Assembly: GCF_910596095.1 (NCBI RefSeq)
Contig: NC_056550.1
Location: 22,316,001 to 22,380,000 of the forward strand
Length of the DNA: 64,000 nucleotides
Source: Thunnus maccoyii
Taxonomy: Eukaryota > Chordata > Actinopteri > Scombriformes > Scombridae
Direction of reading: 5' to 3'
How positions within the stretch are numbered: position 1 is the first letter of the stretch; the number at the start of each line of letters is the position of its first letter. The position numbers were made by a program, and so were the translations under genes. Of this stretch, positions 36,601-64,000 are shown in pieces. The notes beneath the pieces were generated by a model. The model was not told the DNA's origin and ran no database searches. It saw nothing but the letters and a program-made list of their open reading frames with translations.

Positions 36601-37420
36601 AATCGGATTATGGATTTTCTACGTGGAAGGACTATTCAGGTTAAGATAGGGTCAGAGCTCTCGGAAAAACATGTTGGAGAAAATGATACGCCCCATGGGA
36701 GTGTTATAAGTCCTACAATATTCTCAGTTATGATAAATGATATTTCTAAAAGTGTACCTTTAGGCATGGGAAGGTCTCTGTTTGCAGATGATGGGGCTTT
36801 GTGGAAAGGGGGGAGGGAATCTAAAAGATTTAGTTAAGAAACTACAAGAAATTGAAATGGAAAGATGGGGAATAAAATGGGGTTTAAAATTAACTGTGGA
36901 AAAAAACTAAAGTAATGTTCTTCACAAGTAGAAAAATCAGGGAAGCAAGAAATCTGAAGTTATATGGGAGTCGAGAGAGTAGAATGTTTTTGGAATACAT
37001 TTTGACTCCAGACTAACATGGAGAGAACATAGAGGAAGCATGGTGAAGAAAAGTAAGAAAGCCATTAATGTCATGAGGTGTCTTGCTGGGCTAGAATTGG
37101 GAGCTGATATTGCGTCATTGAAATATCTGGGCAAGAAAGGTTATGGTAGTGTGATGTATGGCGCAGCAGCCAAGACTGTGCTGTCGGACCTGGACGTTAT
37201 TCAGGCCTGTGGTCTGAGGATTTGCTTAGGGGCAGTGAAAACGGCACCAGTGTGTGCTCTTCAAGTTGAAGTAGGGGAAATGCCACTGAAATATACAATG
37301 GCTAACTATTTTGTAAACTATTCAAAAGTTCACATTCATGTATTTTGTGCACATCTAGGACTTAAGAGGACTAAATCACCTGACTCACCAGAAATCAGCT
37401 ATTGTATTGGTAAGTAAGAT
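33620..37420 (+). mobile_element. Decayed non-LTR retrotransposon (I/Nimb/Jockey group)
   Basis: A LINE in the + direction with both ORFs decayed. ORF1 starts at 33855 with an acidic-basic region and continues after a stop at 34191, in shifted frames, to a nucleic-acid-binding zinc-knuckle region at about 34440-34590 (RCFNCW, then CGSGIKPKRCNCGGEHSVVCWGC). ORF2 from about 34923 has an endonuclease (LQQWNTRSL, LCVQESWLKP, WCGDFSAHNTLW, DLMLV, SEHYPI) up to a TGA at 35634. Frame-shifted linker (WWDDKCKQVVKNRNKALK) follows. Reverse transcriptase parts include PGKDGICY, REAIIIPIRKPGKD, YRPIAL, AYQRGFRRGRST, PHGSVISPTIFSVMIND and FADDGALW (36781). A later piece runs to about 37320. No poly-A tail or RNase H was recognised. 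The clade is inferred from the ORF1 zinc knuckles. Confidence 0.85.
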
Positions 37421-39813
37421 AAATAGTTATATTTTGTATTTAAAAAGTCACTTAAGCATTTCATCGTGAAGTCCTAGTTAACTGGAATAATTAGGAATTA
37501 GGACTGTAACATGAATTATTAATTAATTGTTGTTCAGTCTCGTTCCCACAGGATCAAATTGGCTACTGAGTGACACTTTCTACAGCAATCTGAGGAATGT
37601 TTGAGTAGTATATCTGTATTGAATTATTCAAGAATATGTAGACTTAATGCTTTTTATGCTGAGCTATTACCACACTGAAATTCCATACAAAAATGGTCTG
37701 TATTAGTGTGGTCAAGCTGCTTCAGGTAGTGGTGAGATGATGTAATATGATACAAGGAGTCCAATTTGAGTCTAATCATCTAATTGAGACAAATTAGATG
37801 CCAAAACGCTACATAGCACTTAATAATACTGCAAGTCAGTATTTTACAATCCTGGCAAGTTTGTAAAGTCTGGAAACATGACAGAAGCCAGCTCCCATAC
37901 TAAAAAACCAAAAAACAGCAATCACACACATTCAACCTTTTCTTCTAGACACATTTGAGCCTAAAGTCTATAGGCCTACTAATTCTACTAATTTAACAGA
38001 TATACAAAAAATATTAAGGGCATAAGGACAATTGAATATGTGGTCACTGAAACAATCGTACCCTGTCATAAAAGGTCTCTGCTGCTGAGATAAGCAGTGT
38101 GTCTACATTAAGGTCCCCTTGTGTGGAAGAAATGATCTTCAATATATGGATATATGTTCATAAAAGAATGTTCTAATAAATAATAAATGCCCTGCCATAA
38201 TGGTTTAATCTACAGGACATCTGTCTCTCTGACATTCGTGTTTTTTCACAAAAGATGTTTCATGTTCTGGGCGCCAGCATATGAGATAAGGGATTAGCCT
38301 TGGATGGGTAACGAAGCTATCTTCATTATTTACAATTAGAGTTAACCTTGTGTGCCCAAGTGTTCCCTCCTCTCAGGTTGCATGATCAGTGCTATACTAT
38401 AAGTTAGTAAGTGACTGTTTCCTGTAATCCTTTAAGTTTTTGGTGAGACTGTATCCATGTATACATTGTGCCAAAGGCTACTCTGACATCACATATTTGT
38501 TTTCAATAAACTTCATACATACAAGTAAGAATCAACTGGAGCCTGTGGAGTTTCTTCATTCTCCATTAAATCCTCCATAGAGTAGCTCATTTTGTGCTGT
38601 TGTGTTGTTGTCATTCAGGACATCCTCTTGATACTGAGTTGCAGTCCATTTTTGCACAATTCGTATCATCATTATAATCCACTTATATCCTCCTTTGTGA
38701 TTGATATAGATAGAGATGAGGGATTAATACAGCTTTGACCTGGATTCATGCTATCAGTTCAAGAAAAGGATAAATGTTCCTAACATTACGCTCATAAAGT
38801 GTAATATTGCTTCAGAAAATAGAAAGCAATGAAAGGCTTTCCATCTTTTGTGCATTAATTGATTAAAATCAGCATAACATCTCTGTCTGAAAATTCACAC
38901 TTGCTGCTGTGACACTGTCTGCTGTGTTTATGGTCTGAATTATAGGACAGGGTGCTGATTGCATTTCCAGCTGTGAATCCAATAAACGCTCTGGCAATCA
39001 TTTTCTTTGCCAAGGATTCCGTGTTTGCTCTCAAAGCAGATAGGAATGATGAAAGCGGTGGCTAAGCATGGTGGCGGAGTCAGCCACAGTGCTTGTAAAG
39101 CTCGCTTTTTGTCAGTTTTACATGCCATAAAAAACAAGGCTTTTACATAACCGCTGGAAATAAAAACTGCAACAAAAATACTTTTCTGTTCCATGAGAGC
39201 TACAAAAGGATGTTGTTAGAATACAGACACAATGTTTTGGGGAGCCATAAACAGAGTTGACAAGGAATGTGCAATACCATAACTAGCTCTGATTTAAGGC
39301 CTGGCATTGTTAGCATCATGATCTCCGTGTATAATCTCAGATGTCAAATATCTCACTGCCCTTGCAGCTGGTTTGGACGAAGGGAGGCGCCATACAGCTG
39401 TTGTCCAGTGAGACTCCAGTGGATGGTCCTATTTATATTTTCATCATTCAGACTGATGGGAAAGGTGAAGGTTAGCTGTGATTCAAAGGGGGTTACTACA
39501 CTGGAATCCCAAACAGAGGAGATTATTATAGATCTAGAAGCTGTGAATGTGTGTGATCTAGAAAAACATTGTGTCTTTGTAATCGCCATGGCAACGGACG
39601 AACGGCACTGAGGAGGAGAGAAGGGGTGTAGTTAGAAACAGGGTGGTGTGTGGAGAGAGCAAGATTCTTAGGGAGGAAGAGAGAGTGGTTGTGGAGTGGA
39701 AGTGGGATTCAGAGAAAAGTGTTTTTGCAAAGAGAAGAAGAGGAGGAAGAAGAGAGGACCAGAGACAAAGCAGTGGTTTTTTTATTTTATATTTTTGTCT
39801 TTTGCTGTCGAAG
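37421..39813. other. Intergenic region upstream of PLXDC1
   Basis: No gene is supported up to the PLXDC1 start codon. The last few hundred bases hold an open frame at 39267-39611 and an AG/GT-bounded segment at 39367-39471 with no recognised homology. Purine-rich sequence at 39620-39770 is probably the PLXDC1 5' UTR. Confidence 0.45.
39367..39471 (+). other. Exon-like unassigned segment upstream of PLXDC1
   Basis: CTGCCCTTGCAG (acceptor) precedes an open segment that ends at GATGGGAAAG before GTGAAG (donor-like). In one frame it reads TKGGAIQLLSSETPVDG and PIYIFIIQTDGK. I recognise no family. It could be a remnant exon, a chance frame or an upstream exon of PLXDC1. Confidence 0.2.
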
Positions 39814-54990
<15,177 letters not shown>

Positions 54991-55217
54991 AACCGTAAAT
55001 GCGACCATGGATGAACAAGATATTTGCATTGAACTGATTTCTCCAAACATTCAAACATTTACTTTTCCAAACCAGTTAAACTTTAACATTCAGTTATGAT
55101 TGTTTTTCAAGTGGTTTATCATCTCATGATGACACATTGTTGCGGCAGTTTCTGTATATTATAGTTGAATGTTATATGATGTTAAATGATTTCATTTGAA
55201 ATTGCTATCTCTTTTTG

Positions 55218-55223
55218 AATAAA
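55218..55223 (+). terminator. Polyadenylation signal AATAAA (PLXDC1)
   Basis: AATAAA follows 228 bases of AT-rich 3' UTR after the PLXDC1 stop; further AATAAA-type hexamers occur at about 55249 and 55269. Confidence 0.7.
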
Positions 55224-55979
55224 CTATTGTTGCATTCACATCTTTTTAAATAAATCGAATTTGACTGCAATAAACTGTGAATTGCATGCCTATAGCTGGA
55301 CAACTTTAGCAATAAGGAAGTTCAGTGAAACACATCAACTATGCTGTTTTACATCAAACAAATAAAGATCTGGATGTGCTTCAGTTTCAGTTTCTGCTGC
55401 TTTTGACTGTGAAGTTGATCTTTTTAAGCTCCACCTCTGCTTTTGCAACATTGCAGTGTAGTATGCAGCTTCTGATCAGTATCCCAGCTTGCAAGGCTTA
55501 TGTTTTAGTGTTTTATGTCAGGTTCGACATGATGAAAGGTTTGCAAACTCACAAAATGTTGCAGCCACGTTAAACGAGGAAATATCAGCTATGTATATGC
55601 AGACAGTACAATTATTTTGTCAGCAGGTGTCAGCCTAACCAAATGTATCACATGGAATATCAAGTAGGACATGCAGTGAACGTGGCAGATGTGTAAAAAT
55701 GTGATTTAAGATCACTCGTCTGGTAAAGCCCCCCCAAAAACCGCAGCAATAGAGGTGATCGCATAAGTTTGCCATGCAAGCACAGATGGAGAAAGGACAG
55801 ATTTATTGGACGTGCACACGCTGGATTCATTGACAGAAACGCAAATTTTTAGATTGTGTTGCTTGACAAGAACTTTTCCGCACACAAGTACTGCAGTCTC
55901 GGATAAATATGTACAATGCATAGATGTTATAGTTCCTCTTCTGAAATAATAATCATATTTTTCTTCGGAGTAAAAAGGA

Positions 55980-56283
55980 CGGAACCTCCCGCACTGCCTC
56001 TTCCCTTTCAGCTTGGGAGCGCGCAATTGGAGGGAGGAAGAGAGGGGGGCAGCGGGGACGCGCTTTCCGTGTCTGGTTAGTGGACTGACAGCCAGCTGTG
56101 CGGCTACAACGACAACAACAACCTCCTGGATTTGCTACTAACAACTAGATTAGTGTTGGTCTGCTACCGATCATAATCGTACACTATAGCTAGTTTTTGA
56201 AAGTGACTACTCGACAGCACATTGCTATAACCAGTATCATCGGCGGTTTCTGTGCTAACTAGCTAGAAGAGCATTCCTCCAAC
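55980..56283 (+). promoter_or_regulatory. LASP1 proximal promoter and 5' UTR
   Basis: GC- and CpG-richer sequence with GAGCGCGCAATTGGAGGG and GCGGGGACGCGCTTTCC lies just upstream of the LASP1 start. No TATA box is evident, as is usual for a broadly expressed gene. The boundaries are estimates. Confidence 0.5.
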
Positions 56284-56352
56284 ATGAATCCGTTGTGTAG
56301 CAGATGTAATCTAGTCGTTTACCCCACGGAAAAAGTGAATTGTCTGGACAAG
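56284..56352 (+). CDS. LASP1: LIM and SH3 domain protein 1, first coding exon
   Basis: ATG follows GAGCATTCCTCCAAC and the exon ends in CTGGACAAG before a consensus donor GTAAGA. Its 23 codons read [20 protein letters not shown] and LDK, the start of the LIM domain of LASP1; Cys5 and Cys8 are the first zinc ligands. In the family the next exon begins with the FWHK-type segment; it is not in the window, so the intron exceeds 7.6 kb. LASP1 is an actin-binding adaptor at focal adhesions. The nebulette short form (LASP2) has nearly the same first exon, and the location beside PLXDC1 decides for LASP1. Confidence 0.85.
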
Positions 56353-59283
56353 GTAAGAACATGAGAAAATGCTCTTACTTCCTGTACGTCTTTTAAAAAT
56401 AACCCTCTAAAGTCTTCCTCATTTTGTACCCTAACAACACTTATTTTTGCTCCCTTAAAATTACACCTTACACGTTCCTTGTGAATGAATTGAACACCCC
56501 AACAGGACAGGTATTTCGCTAGCTAGGCAAGCTAACGGCTAGCTTAACGTCTGCAAAGCGATGGCACAACAAGGCGGGCTGAAAACGAAACTACACTCAA
56601 CCATGTAGATAATTTATTAGCTTTACAACCCAGGATTTGCATTTCTTTTTTAAAAAATCTATACAATTGCTTTAGGCTACGATATTGATGAACCCTAAAC
56701 GAGCGATTTACAGTGCTTCCGACAGCCCAGCCTGGTCTGGGCCTGGCTGGCACCACTGCTTTGAAGAAAACCGATTGATAACGTTTATTTAAGCTTTCTC
56801 TCAAGACTTCTTCTGGGCTCAATGGATGCACCTTTACAAATACATATAAATTATATAAGAAGTCAGATCTGCTCGTTTCTTAAAAGAAAAGAAGAATACA
56901 GCCCTGTCGCCGAGCTTTTCGTGTTCAGCGTGGACTGACTGTCTTGTACATGTCTGTGTCCAATTCACAGGCTAATCCAAGTCAGGGATGAATAATTTTC
57001 AATCAGAAGCGGTAGCCTAATCTCAGCTGAGGTTGTAATCTCATCAGTTTTACCCATTGTGGCTATGCCGAGGTCACAGACTCATATGGGAGCACCAGTA
57101 TGAGTTAAAAGTGGTGCAAACACACCTTGTTCCTGAGTCCCCGTTAACTTTTAGGTTGGTGGAGGTGATCATGTGTAGATTATTGCATTTATTGAATGCT
57201 CGTGCAATCAGTTAGACTGTGTATGTGACAGAGAAGATAAAGCAGAGATGTAAGTTAACACACTTAACTTCAGAGGTGGGTGGGGTCTGCTGTAGTTGGC
57301 AAGAGACTATGTTTGTATATTGTTACCAAAACAGGGCTTGGGGCAAGTAGATAATTTGTCTAATGGACGTCTGAATGGCTATTGAAAATCAATCCCTGTC
57401 GAGACATGCTTATCTGTAAGGGTTGACAGACGAGAAAGGTGGAGAAAGAAGCCCACAAAGCACATTATCTTAAGTAACATCAGCACTTGATTGGATGCAT
57501 TATTACCCAGCTGCATGGATGTGCTCCTGAATGCACCATGACTAATGTTTTCCCAAAAGTGCTCCAGACAGGGATTGATTCAGTTCAGAACCCCTTCTTC
57601 ACGTTCAGGCAATCCAAGCAGCCCTAAAAATATAAGTCATGTTACCATGTTAGGAGGCCGGTATTGATGAGAACCAAAATTGCCACAAGTACAACCCGAA
57701 TGAGCTGTGGAATCTGGCCCGAAGCAGAGTACATTCCAGCAAACAGACACTCCCATAAAACGTGCTCTGTCAGAGGCCTGCTGTGCTGTCTGCCTGCTCT
57801 GAACCGAGCACAGGAGAGGAGCCTGCCGTCTGTCTTTGCTGCCATTCCGCATCAGCGCTCGCCCCTTCAGACACGCCAAAACAACCTCCCTTTTTCCTTC
57901 TCCGTGGCACACATACACACTGTCCTCCTCGTTTGTTTAAATGCAGCAAAGGCCACATTTTTTTTTGCCGGGGGGGATTTTTCCGTGTGCTGCTAGGCTA
58001 GCCCAGGTGAAGGCAGAGGAGTCGAGGGTTCTTCCACCGCTGCATTGGCATTCTCAGCCACCGATGAATACCTTTTTACCTGACAGTCTTCTTCTATAAT
58101 AGCCTTCTGTGGAGAGGCTGAGCCACAGAGGCTTGTTTGTCTGTCAGCTGCATTCCAGTATAGCAGGGCTGGGCCCAGCAGAGGGAGCGGGTAGCCGAGC
58201 ACATGTAAAGACAGGAAGTGAATTTTGGTCGAGGCTTTTTTTGGGTGACGGTTTTGCCTACTTATTTGGCTTCTTTTCAATACTTCCTGTTAGTAATGAG
58301 TTTATAGCTGAGTGTTTATTTGCTCAGGTTGATACAGCATCTGGCTGGTATCTGTCAAAGTAGCTTTTTGTGGCTTAAGTGAAAGACAGCTGTTGAACCG
58401 GAGCCAATAAAACTTGTAACAAGGACGTCATACATCATATGTGTGTGCTTGTGCCTAATATATTTTACCAGTGAAACACGTCAGCGTTCCGTTAATGCAC
58501 AGATGTATGTAGGAGTGAGATGATTTGTTTAGTTTGTGGGTCACTTTAAGAGGAAGTGTGCAGAGCGGCTCGTCTTAAAGCTCATCCGTCTTTGCAACAC
58601 TCGTCTCTGCCGGAGTGTGTGCACTTACTATCCCTTCGTGCTGTCTGCACTTTGTACAGAGCCCGTTTCTACATGCAGGAGAAGACGTTCAGTCCTCCTA
58701 CATCACTTTATGAGATTTATTAATTTTTAACTGTGACATATATGTGCCATTAAACTCTAGATTAGGTGATATAACCAATTCCTGGGCAGTAAATCAGCTA
58801 CTATTTCAGTGAACGTAGTATTTCACAAGTCTATAAATAATGTGAAAAGCTCACAGCTCATCTTTTAATAAGTAAGGTTGAAGTGCAGACATCTCAGCTG
58901 GCTCTTGAACAAGTGTTTTGGCTCACGAACATGTTAACAATGTCAAAACATTTTCGTGAGTGTTATGTATGTGTTTTTTTTTTCGGAAGCAAGAACCGTT
59001 CGCTTGTGTCAGACGTAGTTTTTATGCAACACATGAGCTCCAAACATGACACCAAGTTTCATAGACAGCTTCACTCAAAGCAAAAACTGTTGGTAGAGAA
59101 GAAAGTTAAAAGAAAAACGGATGGATGAAAGCCAGTTTGGAGGTGATTTCCCTTTATATCAGCAGGGAAAGCTTTTACAGTGCAGACAAGATAGGAAATA
59201 ACCCCGCATTTCAAAAGATATCTCGCTTTGGTACGCTCACAGAATATATAACTAATTGCATTTTGAAAGATTAGACTGCATTA

Positions 59284-59582
59284 GAGTTGCAACAACGAGT
59301 TGATTAATTGATTAACAGAAAATGAATCAGCAGGAAAAATGCCAAACATAACCTGGTTGCAGCTTCTCAAATGAGAGGATATGAAGCTTTTTTTGTGTCA
59401 TACGTGACAGTAAACTGATTGTTTTTGGATTTTTGACTGTTGATTGGACAAAACAAGACATTTGATGACATCACCGTGGTTTTTAAGAAAATATAACAGC
59501 ATTTTTCTCTGTTTTGTGACATTTTATAGATAAAAATTGGCAGATGAATCGATAATGAACATGATTGTCAGTTGCAGCCCTA
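59284..59582 (-). repeat. Dispersed teleost repeat, copy D
   Basis: Starts GAGTTGCAACAACGAGTTGA and ends TGTCAGTTGCAGCCCT, with GATTGGACAAAACAAGACATT and GTGACATTTTATAGA inside. Minus orientation relative to copy A. Confidence 0.75.
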
Positions 59583-62372
59583 AAAGAAATTTTGTTGTTT
59601 ACTGGGACTACTCTCCTTTAAAAAAAAATACATAAAATCGCAATGTTTGTACTTATTCTACATACAGCAAACAGTTATATTTACAACATCACCATTGCAT
59701 TTGATAAAACGGCATGAAACATATCCGAACAATGAAAGAACTGTTTCAACGGGTTGACAAAATAACCTATTTTGCAGGCCTGTTTTTAAGAATGATCTAT
59801 TTGTGTCTTAAAACTTTTTCTGTAGATTCTGGAGATACAAAGCACAAACAGCGGCCGCACGTCTTGGTTCACATGATCTTAAATGCGCAGACACAGTTGG
59901 AATTAACCAAAGTGTGTGTGTTGTAATCGGATTTCATAGACAATTTGCCTCACACACACTGATGTATCTGACACATACAGTTTCTCCTCTAACTCCAGCT
60001 TACATATTTGCGACTGAGTTGTGTCCGTTTTTCATTATTTACAACAAATTGGTTGCTGTGTTATTCGGCGCCGGCGTGGGATTTTCGGGTTAAGATGTGA
60101 GCCTCGTTTGTACTGCTGCTGCTGCTTCTCGATCCCAGGAAATTGCTGGGTGAAAAAGGGGGTCAAAGGTCAAGCTGTTCACCGCCACTGTACAGTCATA
60201 ACTGTATGAATGAGCTTATATATGATGCACCCTCTACAGTCATGTGAAAAGAAATCTAAAAATTGGTTTGATTAGAAAACAGTAAAGCCTTTTTTTTCCT
60301 GTGCTTTATCAGAGCTGCTTATGCTTTGACCTGTATCCTTCACGTAATCACTAAACTCCTTAGTGTTTACGTTTCAGTCTTATACAAACATTTTGATTGT
60401 GCCAGTATGAACCAGGGATTGTATCGGTCATTTAAACGGGTGGGATTTGTCTGCATTTTCTGTCTGGTGATCCAATGCTATTTCTCTGACCCCCCCCAGA
60501 TTTATAGGAATTTGTCTACCACCTTGCCTGTATTTAGACAGATTATTCTGAGAGCTGATTCATGTTGTCCGAATGCCAAAAGAGGTGAGGAATAAGGTCC
60601 AGCCACCGCACAGTCCACCTCCCTTCGGTGACTCACAGTCACAAACACACACATCACGGTCTGAATCACCTGAGTTGACTCCACAGCGAGCGCCCAGGTA
60701 CTTCTCCTTAGTAAATTTAATCAGAAAAAAGGAACTAGTACACATGTTCTGTTTGCTTTCCAAATCTATTACAGCTTTATTTCTCTCCTTCTTCCACTGC
60801 TTTAAATTAAAATTAACAGAAAGACAAACTGACAGCGTTAACTGCTGCGAAGCCGTAAAACATTTCCTTATTCACGTTAATGATAAAGCAGAAGAGCGTT
60901 TCACCCTTACAGTGCTTTTTTTTTTTTTTAAATTTTATTTTGAATGACTCGTTGCCGGGGCGGCAGTATGTGTATGTTGCTAAGTGCACATCACCGTCTG
61001 GAGTGGTTTGGGAACTGTGTTAAGTGCATACTCCATCATAGTGTGTCGGTTCAAATCACTGTCAGCCCGCTCGCCAGCAACAAAGCCCTCGGCTCGGGTA
61101 GAAATTAATGGCGTCAGGTAGGGCCAATAATTAACCATTGTGCTTTAATGAGTTAGTTTCCTGTTTTAGTATCAACCAGATGTGGGCACTTTGTCTTTAG
61201 GCATGTGCTATCTTACGCAAGAATAATCTTTCACACTCACACAGCCACGGACTAAGCCGCTATAATGGCCCGCTGTGTGTGTGTGTGTGGTTTTTTTTTT
61301 GTTTTAGTGAGGCATTATTGGTTTAAAATAAACATCTGAGTCAACAACATCTGAAACATCTTTTCGAATTCAGAAAAACCCAGCCTCTAAAGTATAAAAC
61401 AAAGCAGTGTAGATTAAAGTACTGTTAATCACCACTGATTTGACCAAGAGTCATGAAACATTTCATCAGGGTCTCAAGGGATGTCCTTCAGTGTTATAAG
61501 ACTCTCTTTGATGCTTAATTAGATGATTACCAGATGAGTGGACCATGCAAATCCGTTTAACATGATTTTTTCCCCCCCCCCCATCTAAAAATAAAATGAT
61601 ATTGTCAAAAAATTCTCATCTTATCAGTATAGAAAAGATCACCGACCAACTGCTGGGAAATTTGTTTTCTCTACATTGGTAGGTGACCAACCAATGTTTC
61701 CCACGAGTTTTCTATTAAAATCAAACGACAGTGATGGTTTTGTTAATGTGCACCTGTGGTTAGTGGTATGGTTTAAGTAGCAGCTAGTACAAAGGCTGTG
61801 AGAAAACGCAGCCCTCTCATTCATCTGAATGGGGGCAGTGCGTTGATGCATTGGTGCTCCGGCAAAACAACGCCGGCAAAAAAGTTGAATTTGTCCCGAC
61901 TTCTGCTGCAACACGATTGGATATAATCCGGGAAAGCCGTATTCAACTGTTTACCTCATGATTGGCGTGACAGAAGATAAATTAGTTGCCTCCGAGATAA
62001 CTTTCCAGAGTTGTAAAATCCTGTCTGTTAGTATTACAAACAGTAATAGTTAATAATAGTAAAGCAAGTGTTTTGGTGCCTTCGAATGCATTAATCCGTC
62101 TGCTCCGACTACACTTCCTGTCTTGTATTATATTTTCTCACTGCAACCTTAAACATTAAGCTCCCACCGGCGTAGCCCCCTGCACTGTTTTAACACAGGG
62201 CTGTTTTCTGCCTAAACACAGCTTAATAGTTACAAAGGAAGTGCTTGACACAACAGGCCTGCAGCATTTTAATGCCTTTTAGTCAGGAACTTAATTGTCT
62301 TCAATCAGTCTGTAGTTAGCATGTGAGGGCACGCTCCTGGTCAGACTCTCACTAACCGTCCCTGTGTGTCTG

Positions 62373-62373
<1 letters not shown>

Positions 62374-62430
<57 letters not shown>
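62374..62430. repeat. GT microsatellite
   Basis: About 28 uninterrupted GT units. Confidence 0.95.
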
Positions 62431-62433
<3 letters not shown>

Positions 62434-64000
62434 ACAGTCTATGGTGCATACATGGTGTCTGGATTTGTGCTGACCTCCCATATAGCTGCGGGGTTTTTTG
62501 TCCAGGCCAATTTGTACTTGGTTCCCACCGAGAGGAAGCTGTGAGGCTGACTGAGCATTTTTGCTTGTGACTGGAGTCTTGGATCTCCGCTGACACACAT
62601 ACATCATGCAGTGAGACATATAACCTACATACAGTACTACACACATGTACAAACACACATTTAACGTTCACACACACACACACACATATAGACACGCATA
62701 CACATGTGCCCTTGAGCTACCTTGATGCTGAGAGACAGTGCTGTCTTCTTTTTTTTTTTTTTTTTTTAAGGGTGTTTTATATCTAGGGCTCCATTTCTGC
62801 AGTGTCCTCATTTTCCAGCTGACTGCCAGATCGTGCCTCGGTACACGAGAGCCAGGTTTTCCTGGAGCCGGACTAGGCTAACTGCTGGATCGAATCTGTA
62901 ACATACATTTAGGATGTTTATGTCACCCACACATCTGTATTTGTCCCTTCCTCCTTCAGATTGTGCGTCAGTTCAGAGGAGATGGGTGGTGGTTCATGTC
63001 TGACATTAGAATGCGTCTCAAATGTGTCCCGAGTGACCACTTGTGATTATATTTCACCTCCCTGCACACACTTGATTTTATCTGTGGGCATCAGTGCTCA
63101 GCAGTGGTTGCAGTTTCAACCACAAACAGAAATGCCTGTGGCCGGCTAAATACAGAACTGCTCTCAGTAGAGTGCAGATCTCCACCAGGTGCGTCTTCAG
63201 TTTTCCTTAAAAAGCATAGAATAGTGTAACGGTATTGTAAGCAAGCGTCCTCCTGGGTTCGCCTAACTCTATAAACTTTAAAGAGTAACAATAAACAGGA
63301 CGATAAGTCCAAACTTCCCGATTCAAACACTGCATTTATTTAGAACATTTTGTTATTTATTTAAAACATTTTGTTGTAACGCACCACACAAAATAAAGCC
63401 CCTCCCTACCTTCCTCTCCCCAAACAAAGAAGAGTTGAATCTCACTCACTTGTCCCTCCCGGCTCCCTTTCAGTCAAGATGGTGGTGAAGCTAACAAAAA
63501 CTGGGATTTATTCATCTGGTATTGTGCCTGACTAGCGGATAATGACATATCAGGTATGGAATGAATCTGCAGATGCTCCGGCTCAAGATGAGACTAAACT
63601 TTTCTGTGGATGTCAGATTTGGAGCAACGACAAAGGCCAAAATGTGGCCTGAAACAGACTCGTTTTTTTAGTTTAGACGACTGACTGAAGTGCCTTTTTG
63701 CTGCAGTTGTTGTCTCTACCGGCTGGTTAAGAGGAGTGAAGAGTCAGCAGTCAACGGTGGTATAAAACGCCTTATAAAAGAGGTTTTTCAATAATGGTGA
63801 ATTATTGCAACCACGAGAGGTCCTTGAGCATACAATCATAAATGTGCACAAAAAATGTTTGGCTGATGGGTCCAGTAGTATGTGAGATTAACTACGGACA
63901 GATACATGCACACACACACACAGACACACACAATTAAACACATAATAATACTGAAAGTTCACCAGGTGGTCCTTTTTTAATGTGTCAGGGATTTTAAGTT

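Larger units (their letters stand above)
56353..64000 (+). other. LASP1 intron 1 (to window end)
   Basis: No further exon is supported. It holds copy D of the dispersed repeat at 59284, a long GT microsatellite at 62374, CA repeats near 62670, poly-T runs and a C-run near 61573. A slightly GC-richer block at 57640-58010 has no recognised function. Confidence 0.55.

Noticed and set aside
57637-58010. Overlapping open frames on both strands in the GC-richer part of LASP1 intron 1
   Set aside because: Composition effect; no conserved domain or splice structure seen.
62341-62695. Cys/Val and His/Thr-repeat open frames
   Set aside because: Products of the GT microsatellite read in different frames.

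Overview
The window is nuclear DNA from a ray-finned (teleost) fish, probably a percomorph; that narrower placement is inference. The evidence is spliced vertebrate genes with GT-AG introns, many simple repeats, and fish-type transposable elements. Four protein-coding genes can be read, all on the + strand: CACNB1 (5' end outside the window), ARL5C (complete, six coding exons), PLXDC1 (complete, 14 coding exons) and the first coding exon of LASP1. From memory of human 17q12, this is the LASP1-PLXDC1-ARL5C-CACNB1 neighbourhood. LASP1 appears flipped relative to the human arrangement, and FBXO47 is not visible between LASP1 and PLXDC1.

Region by region. 1-4060 is non-coding, presumably a CACNB1 intron. 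4061-15704 holds the SH3, HOOK and guanylate-kinase-like exons of the calcium channel beta-1 subunit. It includes the alternative exon pair 7A (161 nt) and 7B (20 nt), two alternative C-termini (read-through, beta-1a-like; spliced, beta-1b-like), and a possible 9-nt microexon. The 3' UTR ends near a polyadenylation signal at 17152. ARL5C lies at 20377-22889. One antisense tRNA-Cys follows at 24373-24444.

From about 25.4 to 37.4 kb is a transposon graveyard. It contains a broken DDE-like DNA transposon gene, a broken Tc1/mariner-IS630-type transposase on the minus strand, short repeat families, and a decayed LINE of the I/Nimb/Jockey type. PLXDC1 starts at 39814. Its 9.3-kb first intron carries an L2-like LINE tail, an L1-like fragment, a fold-back MITE and a 102-bp tandem duplication. 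Intron 3 of PLXDC1 carries a sense-strand array of five tRNA-Cys(GCA) copies, three intact and two decayed. PLXDC1 ends at 54990. LASP1 starts 1.3 kb downstream in GC-rich sequence, and its first intron runs past the window end.

The genes are functionally separate: CACNB1 is a cytosolic calcium channel subunit, ARL5C a Golgi-type small GTPase, PLXDC1 a single-pass membrane receptor, and LASP1 an actin/LIM adaptor. I found no clearly new multi-gene system. The most noteworthy signals are the tRNA-Cys array, the conserved alternative-splicing architecture of CACNB1, and a candidate upstream promoter/exon of ARL5C.
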